DNA of 63,679 nt from Candidatus Methanophagales archaeon (lineage in GTDB: Archaea; Halobacteriota; Syntropharchaeia; Alkanophagales; Methanospirareceae). The stretch is from assembly GCA_017883965.1 (NCBI GenBank), contig JAFNKG010000006.1, positions 1 to 63,679 of the forward strand, given 5' to 3'. Within the stretch, counting starts at the first letter, position 1, and each line of letters starts with the position of its first letter. The translations under genes were made by a program, and so were the position numbers. The notes beneath the pieces are model-generated. The model was not told the origin of the DNA. It did not search any database and saw only the letters and a program-made list of their open reading frames with translations. This document shows, piece after piece, positions 59,873 through 63,679 of this stretch.

Positions 59873-61624
59873 TCAAGTTCTTATTCTACGTGATTGCGTA
59901 TAGGCTTCTTCTAATTTCCTTATTCTCTCTTCCACCAGACATTTAGTCACACTCTTCCGGGGAATACCCATCCTCTTTGCAATGTCTGAATCCCTGTAAC
60001 CCCTTGCATGCAAATCTCTTATCTCCATAATCTGTTTTGGGTTCAACCTCACTTCTTCTTCTTCTTCTCTTCTTACTTCTTTCTCCGGATGCGTAATACC
60101 CGTCTTTTGTAAATCCGGATGCGTAATACCCGTCTTTTGTAAACGCAGATGCTCAAAAGCCATATTTCGTGCCATCATCCTCCTCTTTGCAAGGTCTGAC
60201 TCACTCTCTTCTTCATGCAATTCTTCTTTGCTCCGCTGAATCTTTTCTAAGGCATTTTCAGCCGCTTTTCTAACATCCTCATTCTCGACTTTTGATGCTT
60301 GAATGAGAGGTTCAACAGCTTTCTTATCTCCTATCTCTCCAAGAGCCTCGGCAGATCCCTTCTGAACATTCGTATCCTTGTCTCTCAAAGCAGAAATAAG
60401 AGGTTCAACTGCTGGTTTCCCTATCTTAGCAAGGGCTTCTGTCGCACACAACCGAACGTCCTCCTTTCCATCTGTAAAAGCAGAAATGAGAGGTTCAACA
60501 GCTCTTTCATCTCCTATTTTTCCAAGAGCTTCTGCTGCACTTTTCCGAACATCCCCCTTTATATCTTTCAATGCTTGAATGAGAGGTTCAACAGCTCTTT
60601 CATCTCCTATCTCTCCAAGAGCCTCTGCCGAACACCACCGAACACTCTCCTCCTCATCTTTCAATGCAGGAATGAGAGGTTCAACAGCTCTTTTATCTCC
60701 TATCTTTATAAGTGCCTCTGTCACACTCCACTGAATATCTAAATTTTCATCTATTAAAGCAGAAATAAGAGATTCAACAGCTCTTGCATCTCTTATCTCT
60801 CCAAGAGCCCATGCCGCACCCAACCGAACATTCTCCTCCTCATCATCCATGGCATGAATAAGAGGTTCAACTGCTGGTTCTCCTATCTTACCAAGAGCCT
60901 CTGCCGCACTCTTCCGAACATTACTCTTTTTATCTTTCAAAGTTTGAATAAGAGGATCAATTGCTTTTGTACTTCCTATCTTACCAAGAGCCTCTGCCGC
61001 ACTCTCCCGAACATCCTCCTCCTCCTCTTTCAACGTTTGAATAAGAGGATCAATTGCTCGTGTATCTCCGATCTTACCAAGAGCCTCTGCCGCACACATC
61101 CGAACATTCCAATCCTTATCCTTCAACGCCAGAATTAGGGGGTGTTCCTTACCCCTCGCCTCCGCCTCTTTTATAATTTCCTCTCTTTCCTTTTCTTCTT
61201 TCCTCTCCTCCACCACCTCCAGGATATATTGTCCCAGCGTATCGAATAGAACATTTGGATTGCCAACCTTCTTGGTGATATATCTGCTCGCCCCTTTATT
61301 TAATGCCTCCATCGCCACATTCTCGGCTCCTTTCCCGGTGAGGATGATAAAAGGAATGTCGTTTCCTTTCTTCCTCAGCGCCTCCAGAAATTCGAGCCCA
61401 CTCATCCCCTGCATCTTGTAATCAGCAACAATAACGTCAAAATTTTCCTCTTCCAATATTTCCAATGCCTGCTCCGCGGATAATACCGGTGTGATTTTGA
61501 AACAATTATAGCCCTTATTTTGTAGATACAATCTAGTTATCTCGAGCACTCTCTTCTCATCATCCACATGCAAAACCCGTATCAGTCTTGACTTCGAATC
61601 CTGATGCTGGGAATCATTTGCCAT
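59873..61624 (-). CDS. Receiver-HEAT-repeat-HTH protein
   Basis: The 583 residues begin with a REC domain (VLHVDDEKRVLEITR; VIVADYKMQGMSGLEF; ILTGKGAENVAMEAL). From about 155 there are at least ten HEAT/PBS-lyase-like repeats, each with AAEALGKIGDERAVEPLI and a preceding VR. The C-terminal HTH is IRDLHARGYRDSDIAKRM. A 10-residue unit (LQKTGITHPD/E) is present twice. It may scaffold other chemotaxis proteins or act as a regulator. Not a known named protein. Confidence 0.85.
   Translation of the reverse strand: MANDSQHQDSKSRLIRVLHVDDEKRVLEITRLYLQNKGYNCFKITPVLSAEQALEILEEENFDVIVADYKMQGMSGLEFLEALRKKGNDIPFIILTGKGAENVAMEALNKGASRYITKKVGNPNVLFDTLGQYILEVVEERKEEKEREEIIKEAEARGKEHPLILALKDKDWNVRMCAAEALGKIGDTRAIDPLIQTLKEEEEDVRESAAEALGKIGSTKAIDPLIQTLKDKKSNVRKSAAEALGKIGEPAVEPLIHAMDDEEENVRLGAAWALGEIRDARAVESLISALIDENLDIQWSVTEALIKIGDKRAVEPLIPALKDEEESVRWCSAEALGEIGDERAVEPLIQALKDIKGDVRKSAAEALGKIGDERAVEPLISAFTDGKEDVRLCATEALAKIGKPAVEPLISALRDKDTNVQKGSAEALGEIGDKKAVEPLIQASKVENEDVRKAAENALEKIQRSKEELHEEESESDLAKRRMMARNMAFEHLRLQKTGITHPDLQKTGITHPEKEVRREEEEEVRLNPKQIMEIRDLHARGYRDSDIAKRMGIPRKSVTKCLVEERIRKLEEAYTQSRRIRT
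60084..60143 (-). repeat. Perfect tandem duplication of 30 bases in the REC-HEAT-HTH gene
   Basis: Two identical 30-base copies (tccggatgcgtaatacccgt...) at 60084-60113 and 60114-60143 code for LQKTGITHPD and its near copy. A recent duplication. Confidence 0.85.
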
Positions 61625-61691
61625 TTTACTTATTTTAATTATATTTGTAAATCATTTATATATAAATGTTTGTATTGTGATTTTGGATTTT

Positions 61692-62531
61692 CTATGAATT
61701 TTTTGAATTTTTCTTATATATTCTTTCTCTCGTATTAACGCACACAAATTTATCTTTCGCTTCTCCGGTCATTGTCTCGGTCCTGCCTATAATCAAGTAG
61801 CCTCCGTCGTTCAACGCATCGTAAAAGTCGAGAAGCAACCTGCTTTGAAGCTCCCTTCCGAAGTATATCATGACGTTCCTGCAAAAGATGAGGTCAAAGT
61901 GCGAGAACTTCTTGCCCGATATAAGGTCGTGTTTCTGGAACCTCACAAAATGCTTCACTTTGTCCTTTATGCGGTATTTGTCGTTCCCATCCACCGAATC
62001 AAAATATTTAGATATGCGGGATTTATCAATTTTTTTCAGCGCCTCAGCATCATAAATACCCGCTTTGGCGGCACTTAGTGCTTTTCCGTCAATATCCGTC
62101 GCTTGTATCGAAATAACGAATTCATTTAGCGTCGGACCAAGTTTTTCGTACAGAATAATGCCTATCGTATATGGCTCTTCACCGATGGAACACCCCGCAC
62201 TCCATATCCTCAATATCCTGCTTTTTCGCTTTGTCTTCTCGGCAAGCAGTTGTGGCATCACCTCTTTTTTGACGGCATTAAACGTATCCACGTCCCTGAA
62301 AAATTCCGAGACGTTTATTGTTATTCCGTCCAGAAGAGTATCGTATTCAGAAGGGTTTTTTTCTAAAAACCGGTAGTATCCGGTGTACGAAGGATCAATA
62401 CCTATTGCTTTTATCCTAAGAGCTATTCTTCGCTTTAAGTAGTTATCCTTGTATTTACTGCAATCTACACCCGTTCTATCCAATATTTTCTTCTTTAAAA
62501 GATTAAAGCCGAGTTCATCGTTCGATATCAT
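61692..62531 (-). CDS. cheR: Chemotaxis methyltransferase CheR
   Basis: The 279 residues have an N-terminal helical part (RIALRIKAIGIDPSYTGYYR), the SAM-binding motif WSAGCSIGEEPYTIGIIL and FCRNVMIYFG. CheR adds methyl groups to MCP glutamates. It lies on the opposite strand from the main che operon, with its own promoter region in the AT-rich 62532-62650 interval. Confidence 0.94.
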   Translation of the reverse strand: MISNDELGFNLLKKKILDRTGVDCSKYKDNYLKRRIALRIKAIGIDPSYTGYYRFLEKNPSEYDTLLDGITINVSEFFRDVDTFNAVKKEVMPQLLAEKTKRKSRILRIWSAGCSIGEEPYTIGIILYEKLGPTLNEFVISIQATDIDGKALSAAKAGIYDAEALKKIDKSRISKYFDSVDGNDKYRIKDKVKHFVRFQKHDLISGKKFSHFDLIFCRNVMIYFGRELQSRLLLDFYDALNDGGYLIIGRTETMTGEAKDKFVCVNTRERIYKKNSKNS

Positions 62532-62634
62532 ATCCTACCTCGTGCATGCATACAAAGAACAAATCTCTTATAAAAGATAAGAAATTGACATTGATATAAA
62601 AGTGTATCTTATATCGAAATATTTTTTACAAATA

Positions 62635-62723
62635 AACCCTTTTAGAAAAAGCGTTTACGGGAAAAACATAGTTTCTTTGATAAAACTTTTCTAAAGAAAA
62701 GATTTATACGGAAAAGAAAGTTT
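62635..62723. repeat. Family B element before cofC
   Basis: The phrases aacccttttagaaaaagcg, tttctttgataaaacttttc and ggaaaagaaagttt are arranged as an imperfect inverted repeat ahead of the cofC start. Confidence 0.5.
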
Positions 62724-62755
62724 GTATGGAAATCTGTGAAATCTGTGGTTATAAA

Positions 62756-63421
62756 ATGAAGGCGATTATACCGTTTAAGAAGGAAGGAGCAAAATCGAGA
62801 TTGGGCGATTTTTTAAACGAAAAAGAGAGAGAAGAACTCGCCATAAGAATGCTAAAGGATGTTTTAGCCGCGTTATCAGAATCGGAGATAGAAGAGGCGG
62901 AGATAATTTCAACATGCTCCTCCGGGGGAGAAATGATAGAAGAATTGAAGTCAGATTTGAAGTTAAAGCTGACGGTTAGAGAGGATGGGAGAGGGCTGAA
63001 CGAGGTGCTAAACGAAGTGATAAAGGAGGAAAACGAGCCGGTGCTGATAATAATGGCTGATATTCCGCTGGCAACGCCCAAAAGCATAAATGAACTCATC
63101 GAGCATGAGGAGGATGTGGTGATAGCACCGGGTAGAAAAGGAGGCACAAACGCTTTGTTCTTACGCAGACCTTCTGACTTCTCTGTTTCTTATTATGGGA
63201 TTAGCTATTCGGAGCATATAGAAGCTGCGAAGCGGAGGAATTTGAGCCATGCAGTTTACGATTCTTTTTTTATCAGTGCGGATATAGACGAAGTAGAGGA
63301 CTTTATAGAGTTATTGGTTCACGGTAAAGGTAAAGGCTTCTCGGCTGAATATCTACGCGAAATTGGCGTTTTTCTTCGTGTGGATAAAAATTCGAAGATG
63401 CAGGCAGAGGTGGATAGATAA
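62756..63421 (+). CDS. cofC: 2-phospho-L-lactate guanylyltransferase (CofC)
   Basis: ATG 62756 (MKAIIPFKKEGAKSRLGDFL) starts like other CofC proteins; ten extra codons upstream are unlikely to be used. The 221-residue NDP-sugar-type transferase has VLIIMADIPLATPKSINEL with the metal-binding Asp and FFISADIDEVEDFIELL. It makes the activated lactyl-phosphate of coenzyme F420. The presence with mptE and mfnB supports a methanogenesis-type cofactor set. Confidence 0.92.
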   Translation: MKAIIPFKKEGAKSRLGDFLNEKEREELAIRMLKDVLAALSESEIEEAEIISTCSSGGEMIEELKSDLKLKLTVREDGRGLNEVLNEVIKEENEPVLIIMADIPLATPKSINELIEHEEDVVIAPGRKGGTNALFLRRPSDFSVSYYGISYSEHIEAAKRRNLSHAVYDSFFISADIDEVEDFIELLVHGKGKGFSAEYLREIGVFLRVDKNSKMQAEVDR

Positions 63422-63439
63422 GTAACCTCACTCTGTCTT

Positions 63440-63600
63440 TAAAAAATTCCAAATCCTAAGCACCAAAGCCCAAACAAACCCCAAATCCTAATTTCAAAAT
63501 TCAAAAACAAACCTTTCTTTAAAAAGAAAGCTTTACCAAAGAAACTTTTCTTTTTGCTTTTTACGAAGCAAAAAGTTTGTTTTGGACATTTGGATTTTGA
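63440..63600. repeat. Families D and B after cofC
   Basis: Family D phrases (aaatcctaagcaccaaag; ccccaaatcctaatttc) are followed by family B (cctttctttaaaaagaaagc; gctttttacgaagcaaaaag). A D-like end (ttggattttgatatttg) closes the block. Confidence 0.6.
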
Positions 63601-63612
63601 TATTTGCCCTTT

Positions 63613-63626
63613 GTGTCATATGACAC
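63613..63626. promoter_or_regulatory. Perfect 14-bp palindrome upstream of the last gene start
   Basis: gtgtcatatgacac is a perfect dyad, likely a binding site. About 22 bases later a box-A-like ctataaat (63649-63657) stands ahead of a possible start. Confidence 0.4.
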
Positions 63627-63662
63627 CTGGTTCATGAAGGCATCTTTCTCTATAAATAGGTG

Positions 63663-63679
63663 ATGCACATGAATCGGGA
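63663..63679 (+). CDS. Possible start of a gene cut by the window edge
   Basis: An ATG at 63663 (or 63669, same frame) stands after ctataaatagg. Too little sequence remains to identify it. Confidence 0.2.

Overview
The window reads as a euryarchaeal chromosome segment. It most resembles a methane- or alkane-cycling lineage such as ANME-1/Ca. Methanophagales or a related Methanomicrobia-class archaeon; that placement is inference from gene content. The archaeal markers are replication factor C large subunit and a small-subunit paralogue, ABCE1/RLI, isopentenyl phosphate kinase, MptE, MfnB, CofC, DUF424, a Fae-Hps fusion, a methanogenesis-marker-6-like protein and a Tes/MJ0619-type radical SAM enzyme. 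Many genes have clear GGAGG ribosome-binding sites, and box-A-like TATA elements are visible in several places.

Bases 1-16435 are accessory. They hold an IS66 transposase tail, an ImmA/IrrE-like metallopeptidase, gene fossils, a type-4 uracil-DNA glycosylase and a six-gene minus-strand cassette (3476-6390). The cassette contains divergent OMP decarboxylase-like and orotate phosphoribosyltransferase-like genes, a tail-anchored membrane protein and two tiny leading genes behind a palindrome-framed TATA box. Next come a complete IS5-type element with terminal repeats and target duplication, an HD protein, three DNA-repair or radical-SAM genes, a decayed YhcG-type nuclease, a TPR/metallo-beta-lactamase fusion facing a deoxyribosyltransferase/TIR-like gene, a possible structured RNA and a SWIM-finger gene that may be split.

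Bases 16734-44285 are mostly core metabolism and information processing: mfnB, rpiA, rfcL, a FlaD/E-like protein, radical SAM, ABCE1, flavin reductase, ipk, a GlcD/GlcF-type fused oxidase, mptE, RCK-DHH, tRNA-Ile, fae-hps, purC, hisB, an RFC paralogue, DUF35, acetyl-CoA synthetase and Hsp20. Scattered among them are toxin-antitoxin remnants (MNT-HEPN, RelB/RelE-like, BrnT/BrnA-like, UPF0175/DUF3368). There is also a CRISPR-Cas remnant made of two cas4 tails and two solitary CRISPR-type repeats that flank a small membrane-protein gene.

Bases 45019-62531 form a chemotaxis island: one MCP, two near-identical cheW, cheF, cheY, cheB, cheA, three tandem cheC, cheD, a HisKA_2 kinase and a REC-PAS-kinase-REC hybrid. 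A REC-HEAT-HTH protein and cheR follow on the other strand. The set would connect MCP sensing through CheA and CheY to the archaellum via CheF, with CheR/CheB/CheC/CheD adaptation. The window ends with cofC.

At least four dispersed repeat families run through the window. Family A is a GC-rich double hairpin of about 42-55 bp; one copy lies in frame inside ABCE1 and another in frame at the joint of a fused MNT-HEPN gene. Family B is an AT-rich hairpin element. Family C is an inverted repeat of about 100 bp found at broken gene ends. Family D is an AT-rich intergenic sequence related to 'cctaagcactaaat'. Family A copies that have turned into protein sequence, and family C copies at gene break points, are the most unusual signals here. 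The OPRTase/OMPDC-like cassette is the best candidate for an undescribed gene system.
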